Shown here piece after piece: positions 46,804 to 58,099 of a DNA stretch of 64,000 nt. The position numbers and the translations under genes are program-made. Numbering within the stretch: position 1 is the first letter of the stretch; the number at the start of each line of letters is the position of its first letter. The DNA comes from Collimonas fungivorans Ter331. Lineage in GTDB: Bacteria; Pseudomonadota; Gammaproteobacteria; Burkholderiales; Burkholderiaceae_D. The notes under the pieces are model-generated. The model was given only the letters and a program-made list of their open reading frames with translations. It searched no databases and had not been told where the DNA came from. Where the stretch lies: contig NC_015856.1 of assembly GCF_000221045.1 (NCBI RefSeq), forward strand, positions 3,182,542 to 3,246,541, read 5' to 3'.

Positions 46804-48111
46804 TTAGTCTTTGCCGTTGGCCTGGTCGTCCAGGCTTTTCAGGAACTGCATTTTCTCGGCGATCTTGGACTCCACTCCGCGTGGCACCGGCTGGTACCAG
46901 CCGGGGTCGCCTATGCCGTCCGGCAGATAGGTCTCGCCGGCCGCATAGGCATGCGGTTCGTCGTGCGCATAACGGTACTCATGGCCATAGCCGAGTTCCT
47001 TCATCAGCTTGGTCGGCGCATTTCTCAAGTGTACCGGCACTTCCCGCGACTTGTCCTTGCGAACAAACGCCATGGCCTGGTTGAAGGCGTTGTAGCCGGC
47101 ATTGCTCTTGGCCGCGATCGCCAGGTAGATGACCGCCTGCCCCAGCGCCAGCTCGCCTTCCGGCGATCCCAGCCGTTCATAGGTCGCCGCGGCGTCGTTG
47201 GCGATCTGCATCGCGCGCGGGTCGGCCAGGCCGATATCTTCCCAGGCCATGCGCACGATCCGGCGCGACAGGTACATGGGATCGGCGCCGCCGTCCAGCA
47301 TGCGGCACAGCCAGTACAGCGCGCCGTCCGGGCTGGAGCCGCGCACCGATTTGTGCAAGGCTGAAATCTGGTCGTAGAAATTATCGCCGCCCTTGTCGAA
47401 GCGGCGCGCATTCAGGGTCAGCGCATTTTGCAGGAATTCGCTGGTGACCTGGGTCACGCCGGAAGCCTTGATGGCGCTGCCGATCTGCTCCAGCAGGTTG
47501 AGCAGCCGGCGCGCATCGCCGTCGGCATAACCGATCAGGGTATCGACCGCGGCCTCGTCGAACTGCAGGTGCGACAAGACCCGCTCCTGCGCACGCGCCA
47601 GCAGCAGCTTCAGTTCATCCTCGGTCAGGGCCTGCAGCACATACACCTGCGCCCGCGACAGCAAAGCCGAGTTGACTTCAAACGAGGGATTTTCGGTGGT
47701 GGCGCCGATGAAGGTCACCAGGCCGGATTCGGCATACGGCAGCAAAGCGTCTTGCTGAGACTTGTTGAAGCGATGGATTTCATCGACGAACAGGATCGTA
47801 TGCCTGCCTTGCGCCAGGTTCTGCTGCGCCTGTTCCATCGCCGCGCGGATATCCTTGACGCCGGAAAACACCGCCGACAGCGGGATGAATTCACAGTCGA
47901 AGGCATTCGCAGTCAGGCGCGCCAGCGTGGTCTTGCCGACACCGGGCGGCCCCCACAGGATCATGGAATGCGGCTTGCCGGATTCAAACGCCAGCCGCAG
48001 CGGCTTGCCCGGCCCCAGCAGGTGGCTCTGCCCGATCACCTCGTCCAGGGTCGCCGGACGCAGGGCTTCGGCCAGTGGCGGTGTGGGTTCTACTTTGAAG
48101 AGATCGGACAT
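46804..48111 (-). CDS. rarA: Replication-associated recombination protein A (AAA+ ATPase)
   Basis: This AAA+ ATPase of the clamp-loader type acts at stalled replication forks. The 435-residue protein starts MSDLFKVEP and has Walker A WGPPGVGKTT, Walker B ILFVDEIHRFNK, sensor 1 (FIGATTENPSF) and the C-terminal MgsA tetramerisation region (DGALYWLCRMLDGGADPMYL). In this lineage it usually follows ftsK-lolA; here a ferredoxin gene on the opposite strand separates it from lolA. Confidence 0.95.
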   Translation of the reverse strand: MSDLFKVEPTPPLAEALRPATLDEVIGQSHLLGPGKPLRLAFESGKPHSMILWGPPGVGKTTLARLTANAFDCEFIPLSAVFSGVKDIRAAMEQAQQNLAQGRHTILFVDEIHRFNKSQQDALLPYAESGLVTFIGATTENPSFEVNSALLSRAQVYVLQALTEDELKLLLARAQERVLSHLQFDEAAVDTLIGYADGDARRLLNLLEQIGSAIKASGVTQVTSEFLQNALTLNARRFDKGGDNFYDQISALHKSVRGSSPDGALYWLCRMLDGGADPMYLSRRIVRMAWEDIGLADPRAMQIANDAAATYERLGSPEGELALGQAVIYLAIAAKSNAGYNAFNQAMAFVRKDKSREVPVHLRNAPTKLMKELGYGHEYRYAHDEPHAYAAGETYLPDGIGDPGWYQPVPRGVESKIAEKMQFLKSLDDQANGKD

Positions 48112-48269
48112 GGTTCGGTGAAAAATGGTCTTTGTTTGAAAAATCAAATGTCATGCAGCATCTGTAAAGCTTGGCGGCCGGCCCCGAAACCTGCCGGCTG
48201 CGCCCCGGTGCGCGAAGACGGCGATTGTGAGAGAATCCCTGTCGATTTCGACCAGCTCTCCGCCCCGCC

Positions 48270-48602
48270 ATGCCCTTTGTCGTCACCGATTCCTGCATCC
48301 GCTGCAAATACACCGACTGCGTCGAGGTCTGCCCTATGGATTGCTTCCGGCAAGGGCCGAATTTCCTGGTGATCGTGCCAGAGGACTGCATAGACTGCTC
48401 GATGTGCGTGCCGGAATGTCCGGTCGGCGCGATCTACAACCAGGCCGACCTGCCCGACGAACAGCGCCATTTCGCCGAAATCAACGCCCGCCTTGCCGCC
48501 CATCCGGACTGGAAACCGATCACTCGCTCGCAACCACCGTTGCCTGACCACGAAGCCTGGCGCGAGGTCGCCAACAAGCTGGAATTCCTGGAACAGGCGT
48601 AG
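48270..48602 (+). CDS. fdxA: Ferredoxin FdxA (7Fe-8S type)
   Basis: This small electron carrier of 110 residues has CIRCKYTDCVEVCP and CIDCSMCVPECP, which give the ligands of one 3Fe-4S and one 4Fe-4S cluster. The roughly 50-residue C-terminal extension (ARLAAHPDWKPITRS) is typical of FdxA of proteobacteria. It is transcribed alone on the plus strand, and its stop codon is part of a repeated palindrome. Confidence 0.95.
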   Translation: MPFVVTDSCIRCKYTDCVEVCPMDCFRQGPNFLVIVPEDCIDCSMCVPECPVGAIYNQADLPDEQRHFAEINARLAAHPDWKPITRSQPPLPDHEAWREVANKLEFLEQA

Positions 48603-48664
48603 GGTGGGCAGTTTTTTCCCACGCGCCACTTAAATCTGCGTGGGCACCCGTGCCCACGCTACTG
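48598..48664. repeat. REP-like intergenic palindrome, copy 1 (double)
   Basis: Two related palindromes adjoin: GTAGGGTGGGCA...TTCCCACGCG (imperfect) and GCGTGGGCAC/GTGCCCACGC. They share the GTAGGGTGGGCAC core with the copies at 53034 and 53744. The element fills the gap between convergent fdxA and lolA and could act as a bidirectional terminator. Confidence 0.65.
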
Positions 48665-49348
48665 ATTCAATACATCCGCCCCCTTGGGCACGACAAACTG
48701 GAACTGCCCGGTCGACAGCGGCGGATTCTTGACGAAATTCTTGAAGGTCAGCAGCGATACCTGGCCAAACGAATCGCGCAGTTCCATCGCCTGCGGCACA
48801 CCGTCCTTGAGGCCGATGCCGATATGGTCGAAGGTGGTGTCCTTGGCTTTCGGCGTCGCTTCCAGCCACTCCATGCCATCCTTGGCCTGGCCTTCTTTCA
48901 GGACAAAGTTCTTTTCCAGGTCGTTGCTGCCGAACAGGATCGCCGCCGGTGAGGAACCGAGCGCATTGCCCAGGCTCTTGGTGGTGACCTGGTTCAGGTC
49001 CTTGTCGTAGATGTACAGCTTGTCGCCGTCGGCTTGCAGCACCTGTTCGTACGGCTTCTGGTAAGTCCAGATGAACTTGCCGGGCCGGGCGAAGATGAAA
49101 ACGCCGCTGGAAGTGCTGGTGACCTTGGGCGCCTTGCCGGCGTCGATTTTCACCAGTTGCTGCGAGAATTCACCCTTGGCCGACTGCGTGCTGCTGACGA
49201 ACGACTTGAACTGCTCCAGCGCACTGGCATGGGCCAGCGACGGCAGCAGCGCCATGCTCAGCGACAGGCCGACGATCAGGCGGCCCGATTTGAACTTGGC
49301 GAACATGTTGCTCTTGCCGGCCAGGCTGGCGATGATTTTCTTTTGCAT
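48659..49348 (-). CDS. lolA: Outer-membrane lipoprotein carrier protein LolA
   Basis: This periplasmic chaperone takes lipoproteins from the LolCDE complex to LolB. The 229-residue precursor begins three bases after ftsK, with GGAG about ten bases upstream. The hydrophobic signal core lies at residues 24-38 and the cleavage site is near AHA, so the n-region is long; an internal start at MFAKFKSG is possible. The mature part has LolA blocks ([44 protein letters not shown]). Confidence 0.93.
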   Translation of the reverse strand: MQKKIIASLAGKSNMFAKFKSGRLIVGLSLSMALLPSLAHASALEQFKSFVSSTQSAKGEFSQQLVKIDAGKAPKVTSTSSGVFIFARPGKFIWTYQKPYEQVLQADGDKLYIYDKDLNQVTTKSLGNALGSSPAAILFGSNDLEKNFVLKEGQAKDGMEWLEATPKAKDTTFDHIGIGLKDGVPQAMELRDSFGQVSLLTFKNFVKNPPLSTGQFQFVVPKGADVLNQ

Positions 49349-49351
49349 ATC

Positions 49352-51700
49352 TTATTGCTCCGTGTTGCTATTCCCCGCCGGCACCAGGATTTCCCGGTTG
49401 CCGTTGGATTGCATGGTTGAAACCAGTCCGCTTGTTTCCATCTGCTCCAGCAAGCGCGCCGCGCGGTTGTAGCCGATGCGCAGATGGCGCTGCACCAGCG
49501 AAATCGAGGCGCGCCGATTCTTCAGCACCACCGCCACCGCCTGGTCGTACAATTCGTCGCCTTCGCTGCCGCCGGTCGCCGCGCCGCCGAGCGGGCCGTC
49601 GGTGCCGTCTTCCAGCACGCCGCCTTCCAGTATTCCTTCGATGTAGTTCGGCTCGCCCTGTTCCTTCAGGTAGTCGACCACCCGATGCACTTCTTCATCC
49701 GAGACGAACGCGCCATGGACCCGGATCGGCAAGCCGGTGCCGGGCGGCATGTACAGCATGTCGCCCATGCCGAGCAGCGCTTCCGCTCCCATCTGGTCAA
49801 GGATCGTGCGCGAATCGATCTTGCTGCTGACCTGGAACGCGATCCGGGTCGGCACATTGGCCTTGATCAGGCCGGTGATCACGTCTACAGATGGGCGCTG
49901 CGTCGCCAGAATCAAGTGGATGCCGGCGGCGCGCGCCTTTTGTGCGATACGCGCGATCAGCTCTTCCACCTTCTTGCCGACCACCATCATCAGGTCGGCC
50001 AGCTCGTCGATGATGACGACGATGGTAGGCAGCTTTTCCAGCGGTTCGGGCGCATCCGGCGTCAGGCTGAACGGATTCGGGATTTTTTCTTCGCGCTTGT
50101 CGGCGTCCGCGATCTTCTGGTTGTAGCCGGTCAGGTTGCGCACGCCCATCTTCGACATCAGCTTGTAGCGGCGCTCCATCTCGTTGACCGCCCAGTTCAG
50201 CGCATGGCCGGCCTGGCGCATGTCGGTCACCACCGGCGCCAGCAGGTGCGGGATGCCTTCGTAGATCGACAGCTCCAGCATTTTCGGGTCGATCAGGATC
50301 AGGCGCACCTGGTTCGGATCGGATTTATAAAGCAGGGACAGGATGGTGGCGTTGATGCCCACCGATTTGCCCGAGCCGGTGGTGCCGGCCACCAGCAAGT
50401 GCGGCATCTTGGCCAGGTCCGCCACCACCGGATGGCCGGCGATGTCCTTGCCGAGCGCGATGGTGAGGCTGGAGACGCCGTCATTGTAGACCTTGGAGCC
50501 GAGGATCTCGGTCAGGCGCACGATTTGACGTTTGGGGTTGGGCAATTCCAGGCCCATGAACATTTTGCCGGGGATCACTTCCACCACGCGGATCGAAGTC
50601 AGCGACAGCGAACGCGCCAGGTCGCGCGCCAGGCCGACGATCTGGCTGCCCTTGACGCCGGTCGCCGGTTCGATTTCGTAGCGGGTAATCACCGGGCCGG
50701 GATAAGCGGCCACCACTTTCACCTGCACGCCGAAATCGGACAGTTTTTTCTCGATCAGGCGGCTGGTGAATTCCAGCGTTTCGACGCTCACGGTCTGCTG
50801 CTGCGGCGGCGCTTCGTCCAGCAGCGACAACGGCGGCAGGTTGGTGTCCGGCAAATCGGTGAACAAGGTGGTTTGCCGCTCTTTTTCCACCCGCTCCGAT
50901 TTCGGCACGGCAACTACCTGCGGCTCGATCCGGATCGGCGACGCCACCACGATCTTGGCGCGCTCCTGCACCACTACTTCTTCACGCTTGACGGCGGCGA
51001 CCTGCCCGACCTTGCGGTCTTCGCGCGCGACATAAAAATTCTTCAGCCACAGCAGCCCGTTTTCGATGCCGGCACCGATGCGCTCGGCCACGGTCAGCCA
51101 CGACACATGGAAAAACAGGCTGATGCCCAGTGCGAACAACAGCAGCAGGAACAAGGTGGAGCCGGTAAAACCGAGCGCGGTTTGCGCGCCGCTGCCGATC
51201 AGCTGCCCCAGCACGCCGCCGGGCGCGCGCGGCAGTTGCACGTGGCTAGCCAGCCATTGCATGCGGGTATATTCGAGGCCCAGGCTACCCACCAGGATCA
51301 GGACAAAGCCGGCGCCGCGGATCAAGCCTTCGTGGCGATGCTCGGGTTCGGCGTTTTTCTCAACCACAAAACGCTGCGAAATGCGGCGGTAGCCCTGCCA
51401 CAAGGTGCGCAGCAGCAGCGCGCACCACCACCAGGCCGAGGCGCCGAAGACAAACAGCATCAGGTCCGACAGCCAGGCGCCGATGCGGCCGCCCCAGTTA
51501 TGCATGCGCGGCACCAGGGTGCCGTGCGACCAGCCCGGGTCGGACTTGGAATAGGTGGCGAAAATGATGATCAGATAGGCTGTGATGACCGCATAGACGA
51601 TCCAGCGCGCTTCATACAGCAGCCGGACCAGGCGGCTCGGCAAAGGCTGCGCCTCTTGCGGCTTGGTGTTGCGGGTATAGGCTTGGCTTGTTCTAGTCAT
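49352..51700 (-). CDS. ftsK: DNA translocase FtsK
   Basis: This cell-division protein pumps chromosome dimers toward XerCD/dif. The 782-residue protein has four N-terminal membrane segments (about 25-195), a short linker compared with E. coli, the RecA-like motor (Walker [15 protein letters not shown], Walker [31 protein letters not shown]) and the winged-helix gamma domain at the C-terminus ([23 protein letters not shown]) that reads KOPS sites. It heads the ftsK-lolA unit, with divergent trxB upstream. Confidence 0.97.
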   Translation of the reverse strand: MTRTSQAYTRNTKPQEAQPLPSRLVRLLYEARWIVYAVITAYLIIIFATYSKSDPGWSHGTLVPRMHNWGGRIGAWLSDLMLFVFGASAWWWCALLLRTLWQGYRRISQRFVVEKNAEPEHRHEGLIRGAGFVLILVGSLGLEYTRMQWLASHVQLPRAPGGVLGQLIGSGAQTALGFTGSTLFLLLLFALGISLFFHVSWLTVAERIGAGIENGLLWLKNFYVAREDRKVGQVAAVKREEVVVQERAKIVVASPIRIEPQVVAVPKSERVEKERQTTLFTDLPDTNLPPLSLLDEAPPQQQTVSVETLEFTSRLIEKKLSDFGVQVKVVAAYPGPVITRYEIEPATGVKGSQIVGLARDLARSLSLTSIRVVEVIPGKMFMGLELPNPKRQIVRLTEILGSKVYNDGVSSLTIALGKDIAGHPVVADLAKMPHLLVAGTTGSGKSVGINATILSLLYKSDPNQVRLILIDPKMLELSIYEGIPHLLAPVVTDMRQAGHALNWAVNEMERRYKLMSKMGVRNLTGYNQKIADADKREEKIPNPFSLTPDAPEPLEKLPTIVVIIDELADLMMVVGKKVEELIARIAQKARAAGIHLILATQRPSVDVITGLIKANVPTRIAFQVSSKIDSRTILDQMGAEALLGMGDMLYMPPGTGLPIRVHGAFVSDEEVHRVVDYLKEQGEPNYIEGILEGGVLEDGTDGPLGGAATGGSEGDELYDQAVAVVLKNRRASISLVQRHLRIGYNRAARLLEQMETSGLVSTMQSNGNREILVPAGNSNTEQ

Positions 51701-53025
<1,325 letters not shown>

Positions 53026-53033
53026 AGGTCACG

Positions 53034-53058
53034 CGTGGGCACGGTGTGCCCACCCTAC
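53034..53058. repeat. REP-like intergenic palindrome, copy 2
   Basis: CGTGGGCACGGTGTGCCCAC followed by CCTAC shares the GTAGGGTGGGCAC core (here reverse-oriented) with the copies at 48598 and 53744. It lies between trxB and the Smr gene. Confidence 0.65.
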
Positions 53059-53093
53059 CCCGCCGCCTTTCACCATCAGCAGACGCATATATC

Positions 53094-53741
53094 ATGGCCG
53101 GCCCGATCAAAGACTTCAGCGCCCTCAAATCGCTGCGCAAGGAAATCAAGGCGCAGGACGAAGCACGCCAGGCCGCCGCGGCCGAAGCCAAGCGCCGCGA
53201 GCAGGAAACACGGCGCGACGCCGACATCTTCCGCAGCAGCATCGGCAACGTCAAGCCGCTGGCGGTTCCGCCCAAGTTCACGCCTGACATCCCGCGCCCG
53301 CTGCCGATCGCGCGCCAGCACCTGGCCGACGAGCAAGCCGCGCTGGCAGCATCGCTGTCCGACGATTTCAACATCGAAACCCTGCTCGACACCGACGAAA
53401 CGCTCAGCTTCGCCCGCAACGGCATCGGCCCCGACGTCATGCGCAAGCTGCGGCGCGGCCACTGGACCATCCAGCAGCAGCTCGACCTGCATGGCCTGCG
53501 GCGCGAAGAAGCACGCGAAGCCCTGGCCGAATTCCTGCGCCTGGCGGCCAAGCGCGGCTGGCGCTGCGTACGCATCATCCACGGCAAGGGACTGGGTTCC
53601 ATCAACAAGGAGCCGGTGCTGAAATCCAAGGTCCGCAACTGGCTGGTGCAGAAGGAAGAAGTACTGGCCTTCTGCCAGGCCACCGCTGCCGAAGGCGGTT
53701 CCGGCGCCTTGCTGGTGCTGCTCAAGGGCCAGGCCGCCTGA
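53094..53741 (+). CDS. Smr-domain protein (YdaL/SmrA type putative nuclease)
   Basis: The 215-residue protein has a charged, helical N-terminus (about 1-60) and a C-terminal Smr domain with the two hallmark motifs LDLHGLRREEA and RIIHGKGLGS. Smr domains of this type are nicking endonucleases on DNA or RNA; the cellular role of this branch is not settled. The start MAGPIKDFSALKSL is preferred because an upstream in-frame ATG falls within the repeat. Confidence 0.9.
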   Translation: MAGPIKDFSALKSLRKEIKAQDEARQAAAAEAKRREQETRRDADIFRSSIGNVKPLAVPPKFTPDIPRPLPIARQHLADEQAALAASLSDDFNIETLLDTDETLSFARNGIGPDVMRKLRRGHWTIQQQLDLHGLRREEAREALAEFLRLAAKRGWRCVRIIHGKGLGSINKEPVLKSKVRNWLVQKEEVLAFCQATAAEGGSGALLVLLKGQAA

Positions 53742-53743
53742 TT

Positions 53744-53772
53744 CGTAGGGTGGACACCTGTGCCCATCCTAC
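53744..53772. repeat. REP-like intergenic palindrome, copy 3
   Basis: CGTAGGGTGGACACCTGTGC followed by CCATCCTAC is an imperfect palindrome of the same family as those at 48598 and 53034. It sits exactly between the convergent Smr and radical SAM genes and touches the radical SAM stop codon. Confidence 0.65.
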
Positions 53773-54917
53773 TAAAACAAACCCATCTGGCCCGACAAGC
53801 GGTCTTTTTCCGGCTGCACGTACGGCCGCTTGAAACGGCTCGTATCCAGCGTGCCGAACGAACCGCCGTGCGTCATGCCGAACCTGAGCACGGCCTTTTC
53901 AAAACGCTGGCGCAGCAGATCGGCCCACACGCCCTCGCCGCGCATGCGGGTGGCAAAATCGGCGTCATAGTCGGCGCCGCCGCGCATCTCGCGGATGCGG
54001 TTCATCACGCGGTTGGCGCGCTCCGGAAAATGCGCCTGCAGCCAGTTCTTGAACAAGGGATTCACCTCCCACGGCAGACGTAAAACGGTATAACCGGCGC
54101 GCACCGCGCCAGCCTCGGCGGCCGCCTCTATCACGCGTTCCATGTCCGGTTCGGTGATGAACGGAATCATGGGCGCCACGCTGACGCTGACCGGGATGCC
54201 CGCCTCCGCCAGCGTGCGGATGGTGCGCAGGCGCCGCGCCGGCGTCGCCGCCCGCGGCTCCAGCGTGCGGGCGATGGTCGCATCCAGCGTAGCGATGGTG
54301 ACCGCCGCCACCGCCTGCCGCTTGGCCGCCATGGCGGCCAGCAAATCGATATCGCGCTCGATCAGCGACGATTTGGTGATCAGGGCCAGCGGATGTTCGC
54401 AATCGTGCAGCACCTGCAAGATGCGCCGCGTCAGCAGCAATCCGCGCTCGCAAGGCTGGTAGGCATCGGTGTTGATGCCCAGCGCGATCGATTCGGCGAC
54501 ATATGACGGCCGCGCCAGCTCCCGCTGCAACAATTCCGGCGCATTCACCTTGGCAAAAATCCGGCTCTCGAAATCCAGCCCGGGCGACAGTCCCAGGTAG
54601 CTGTGGGTCGGCCGCGCGAAACAGTAGATGCAACCGTGCTCGCAGCCGCGATAGGGATTCAGCGAGACATTGAACGGCAGGTCCGGCGAGGCATTGCGGC
54701 TGAGGATGCTCTTTGCCTGTTCTTCGGTGACGATGGTGCGCAGCGCTGCCGGTTCATCCAGTTCATCTTCCGCCGCCCAGCCGTCGTCGAACTCCTCGCG
54801 CTGCGCAACTTCAAAGCGGCCTTGCATATTGCTGGTCGCGCCGCGGCCCTTGCGCGCCACGCCGGCAGGCTGGAACTGGATTACCTGGGGAAAAGGCTTT
54901 TTTTGATAATCTGACAT
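53772..54917 (-). CDS. PA0069-family radical SAM protein (spore-photoproduct-lyase-like), SOS-controlled
   Basis: The 381-residue protein has the radical SAM cluster motif CEHGCIYC (CxxxCxxC) near residue 90, followed by FARPTHSYLGL, the signature of the PA0069/Rv2578c branch related to spore photoproduct lyase. A DNA-repair role is likely but unproven. The start MSDYQKKPFPQ is chosen because an earlier in-frame ATG would put a perfect LexA box inside the coding region. The box ends 13 bases before this ATG, so expression should be induced by DNA damage. Confidence 0.88.
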   Translation of the reverse strand: MSDYQKKPFPQVIQFQPAGVARKGRGATSNMQGRFEVAQREEFDDGWAAEDELDEPAALRTIVTEEQAKSILSRNASPDLPFNVSLNPYRGCEHGCIYCFARPTHSYLGLSPGLDFESRIFAKVNAPELLQRELARPSYVAESIALGINTDAYQPCERGLLLTRRILQVLHDCEHPLALITKSSLIERDIDLLAAMAAKRQAVAAVTIATLDATIARTLEPRAATPARRLRTIRTLAEAGIPVSVSVAPMIPFITEPDMERVIEAAAEAGAVRAGYTVLRLPWEVNPLFKNWLQAHFPERANRVMNRIREMRGGADYDADFATRMRGEGVWADLLRQRFEKAVLRFGMTHGGSFGTLDTSRFKRPYVQPEKDRLSGQMGLF

Positions 54918-54930
54918 CGCGGCGCTAATA

Positions 54931-54950
54931 TACTGTACATATATACAGTA
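54931..54950. promoter_or_regulatory. LexA-binding SOS box of the radical SAM gene
   Basis: TACTGTACATATATACAGTA is a perfect-arm match to the canonical LexA operator (CTGT-N8-ACAG with TA flanks) and lies 13 bases before the start codon of the radical SAM gene. Confidence 0.88.
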
Positions 54951-55001
54951 TATTAGCGCAAATCCTGCCTTTTGCAATGGCTACATCCAGTTCAGGGCAG
55001 C

Positions 55002-58000
55002 CTAAAGACTTAGCGGCGTCTCGGCGCGTTTGCGGCGCAACCGCTGCACCATTCTGTCCATATACAGATACACAACAGGCGTCGTGTACAAGGTCAACAC
55101 CTGCGACAGCAGCAAACCGCCCACCATGGCGATGCCCAGCGGCCGCCGCAGCTCTGATCCCGCGCCCGCACCCAACGCCAGCGGCAATGCGCCCAGCAGC
55201 GCCACCATGGTAGTCATCATGATCGGCCGGAAGCGCAGCAGGCATGCCTTGTAAATTGCCTCTTCGGGCGACAGGCCGCCGGCTTCCTCCACGATGGCGA
55301 CGTCGACCATCATGATTCCGTTCTTTTTGACAATGCCGATCAGCAGCATGACGCCTATCAGCGCCACCAGCGAAAAATCGTAATGCAGCAGGATCAGCGC
55401 CAGCAGTCCGCCGATGCCGGCCGAAGGCAGGGTCGACATGATCGTGATCGGGTGGATAAAACTTTCATACAGGATGCCAAGCACGATGAAAATGGCCAGC
55501 AGCGCCGCCAGGATCAGGAACGGCTGGTTTGCCAGCGATTCTTGAAACGCTTGCGCGCTGCCGGCGAAAATCGAGCTCAGGCCGGCAGGCTTGGCCATCG
55601 AACGTTCCTTCGCATTGATGGCGTCGATGGCGTCGCCCAGCGCCTGCCCTGGCGCCAGGTTGAACGACAAGGTCGAAGCTGGAAACTGGCCGTCGTGGTT
55701 GACCGTCAGCGGCGCCGATGAATGTTCGAACCTGCTTATGGCGCTGAGCAGCACCGGCACGCCGCTCTTGGACGGCACGTAGATGCGGGCCAGCGCGCTT
55801 TCGTCGAGCTGGAAGCGTGGATCGACTTCCAGCACCACCCGGTACACACTGACCTGGGTGTAAAAGCTCGCCACCTGGCGCTGGCCGAAGGCGTCATACA
55901 AGGTATCGTCCACCGCCTGCGTGTTGACGCCGAGGCGCGCCATCGCCTCCCGGTCCAGAACGATTTGCAGGCGCGGCGCCGTCGGCTCGCTGTCGCCTTC
56001 GACGTCGCGGATCTGCGGGATTGTCCGCAGCGCCGCCAGCATGCGCGGCGTCCATAGCTGCAGTTCGGCCAGGTTGGCGTCGCGCAGCGTGTACTGGAAT
56101 TGCGTTTTGCTGACGCGCGCGCCGATCTGCAGATCCTGGCGCGCTTGCATGTGCAAGGTGATTTCCGGAATATTCCTGACCCGCTTGCCGATGCGGTCGA
56201 TGACTTCGTATACCGAGGCACGGCGCAGCTCAAACGGCTTCAGGTCGATCAGCAGCCGGCCGACGTTAAGCGACGGATCGCCCTCGATCCAGAAATAGAC
56301 GTTCTGGATATCCGGATCTTGCCGCACCGTGTTCGCCAGCGCTTGCATCTGGCGCAGCATCGCCGGGTAGGAGATATCCGGCGAGGCTTCGGTCACGCCG
56401 GCGATCAATCCGTTATCCTGCTGCGGGAAAAACCCTTTCGGGATATAGACATAAATGCCAAGCGTGACCACCAGCGTCGCCAGCATCACGCCCAGCGTCA
56501 GGCGCTGGTGCCGCAGCACCGTGCGCAAGCCGCCGGCATAGGCCTGGCGCATGCGCTCGAGAAAATGTTCGCAGCGCTGGTGGAACCAGTCGCTGCGGTG
56601 TGTTGACTGGACGCTCAGGAAGCGTGCGCACAGCACCGGGGTCAGGGTCAGGGAAACCACGCCGGAGATCAGGATGGCGATGGCGGCAGTATCGGCAAAT
56701 TCGCGGAACAAGCGCCCTACCACGCCTCCCATGAACAGCAGCGGGATGAATACCGCCACCAGTGAAATCGTCATGGAAAAAATCGTAAAGCCGATTTCAT
56801 GCGAACCCTTGAACGCTGCCGCCTGCGGTTCCATGCCCTCTTCCACATGGCGCAGGATGTTTTCCAGCATCACGATCGCATCGTCCACCACAAAGCCGAT
56901 CGAAATCGTGAGCGCCATCAGGGAAACGTTGTCCAGCGTGTAGCCAAGTCCGTACATGGCGGCCATGGTGCCGAACAGGGACAGCGGGATGACGATCGCC
57001 GGGATCAGGGTGGCGCGGATGCTGCCCAGGAAAATGTAGACGACGAACACTACCAGCAGGCAGGTCAGGAACAGCGTAAATTGCACGTCGCTGACCGATG
57101 AACGTATGGTCTGGGTGCGGTCGCCCAGCAGCACCAGGTGCAGCGAAGGCGGCAGGTTGCGCTCAAGCGCAGGCAATGCTTCTTTTACTTTCGCCACGGT
57201 AGCGTTGACGTTGAATCCTATCTGCTTGTGCACATCGATCATGACCGCCTGGTGCTGGCCCAGCCAGGCACTCTGCTTGACGTCCTCCACGCTGTTGACG
57301 ATGACGCCGGCATCGCGCAGCTTGACTGTGGCGCCGTTGCGCGACGTCAAGGCAATGGCGCCATATTCCGCCGACTGGCTGAGCTGGTCGTTGGTATCCA
57401 GGGTGATCGATTGACGGCTACCGTTCAAGGTCCCCTTGGGGCCGTTGGCAGTCGCTTCAGCTATGCGTTGGCGTACGTCTTCCAGCGTCAGGCCCATCGC
57501 GGCGACACGGTTCGGGTCCATCTGAATACGCACCGCGGGTTTTTGCCGGCCGTGGTAATCGATCGCACCTACACCGCGTACGCGCGCAATCTCGGGCGTC
57601 AGGAAATTCTCGACATAGTCATCGACCTGGCCGATCGGCATGTTGTCGGCATAGACCGCGATCGTCATCAGCAAGGCATCCGACGGATTTTTTTTCTCGA
57701 AGGTCGGCGGATGCGGCAGGTTCTTGGGCAGGTCGCCAAGCGCTGCGTTGATCGCACTTTGCACATCCAGCGCCGCCGCATCCACGCTGCGCGCCAGGTC
57801 GAACTGCACGCTGATCGAGCTGGCGCCGAGCGAACTGGTCGAGGTCAGGGAGGTGACGCCGGGCAGGATCGCCAGCGCCCGCTCCAGCGGCGAGGTAATC
57901 GAGGAGGCGACTGTTTCCGCGCTGGCGCCAGGTAAATCGGTATTGACAGAAATCGTCGGGATGTCAACCTGGGGCACGCCGGCTATCGGCAATTGCGTAT

Positions 58001-58085
58001 AACTGGCGATACCGATGAACAGCAGCCCTATCATCAGCAGGAATGTGGCTACCGGGCGCCGGATAAACCATGCGGAAAGGTTCAA
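55002..58085 (-). CDS. RND-family efflux pump inner-membrane transporter
   Basis: This proton-driven multidrug/HAE1-type pump of 1027 residues starts MNLSAWFIRRPVATFLLM, as in the MdtB/MdtC branch. It has twelve membrane helices, two large periplasmic domains and the proton-relay Asp pair in TM4 (GFVVDDAIVMLENI). The porter region carries typical motifs (LPGASAETVASSITSPLE, PKGFFPQQDNGLI). The adaptor gene lies 14 bases upstream; no outer-membrane factor gene follows, so a separately encoded channel is needed. Substrates unknown. Confidence 0.94.
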   Translation of the reverse strand: MNLSAWFIRRPVATFLLMIGLLFIGIASYTQLPIAGVPQVDIPTISVNTDLPGASAETVASSITSPLERALAILPGVTSLTSTSSLGASSISVQFDLARSVDAAALDVQSAINAALGDLPKNLPHPPTFEKKNPSDALLMTIAVYADNMPIGQVDDYVENFLTPEIARVRGVGAIDYHGRQKPAVRIQMDPNRVAAMGLTLEDVRQRIAEATANGPKGTLNGSRQSITLDTNDQLSQSAEYGAIALTSRNGATVKLRDAGVIVNSVEDVKQSAWLGQHQAVMIDVHKQIGFNVNATVAKVKEALPALERNLPPSLHLVLLGDRTQTIRSSVSDVQFTLFLTCLLVVFVVYIFLGSIRATLIPAIVIPLSLFGTMAAMYGLGYTLDNVSLMALTISIGFVVDDAIVMLENILRHVEEGMEPQAAAFKGSHEIGFTIFSMTISLVAVFIPLLFMGGVVGRLFREFADTAAIAILISGVVSLTLTPVLCARFLSVQSTHRSDWFHQRCEHFLERMRQAYAGGLRTVLRHQRLTLGVMLATLVVTLGIYVYIPKGFFPQQDNGLIAGVTEASPDISYPAMLRQMQALANTVRQDPDIQNVYFWIEGDPSLNVGRLLIDLKPFELRRASVYEVIDRIGKRVRNIPEITLHMQARQDLQIGARVSKTQFQYTLRDANLAELQLWTPRMLAALRTIPQIRDVEGDSEPTAPRLQIVLDREAMARLGVNTQAVDDTLYDAFGQRQVASFYTQVSVYRVVLEVDPRFQLDESALARIYVPSKSGVPVLLSAISRFEHSSAPLTVNHDGQFPASTLSFNLAPGQALGDAIDAINAKERSMAKPAGLSSIFAGSAQAFQESLANQPFLILAALLAIFIVLGILYESFIHPITIMSTLPSAGIGGLLALILLHYDFSLVALIGVMLLIGIVKKNGIMMVDVAIVEEAGGLSPEEAIYKACLLRFRPIMMTTMVALLGALPLALGAGAGSELRRPLGIAMVGGLLLSQVLTLYTTPVVYLYMDRMVQRLRRKRAETPLSL

Positions 58086-58099
58086 GGTCTCGATCCAGG

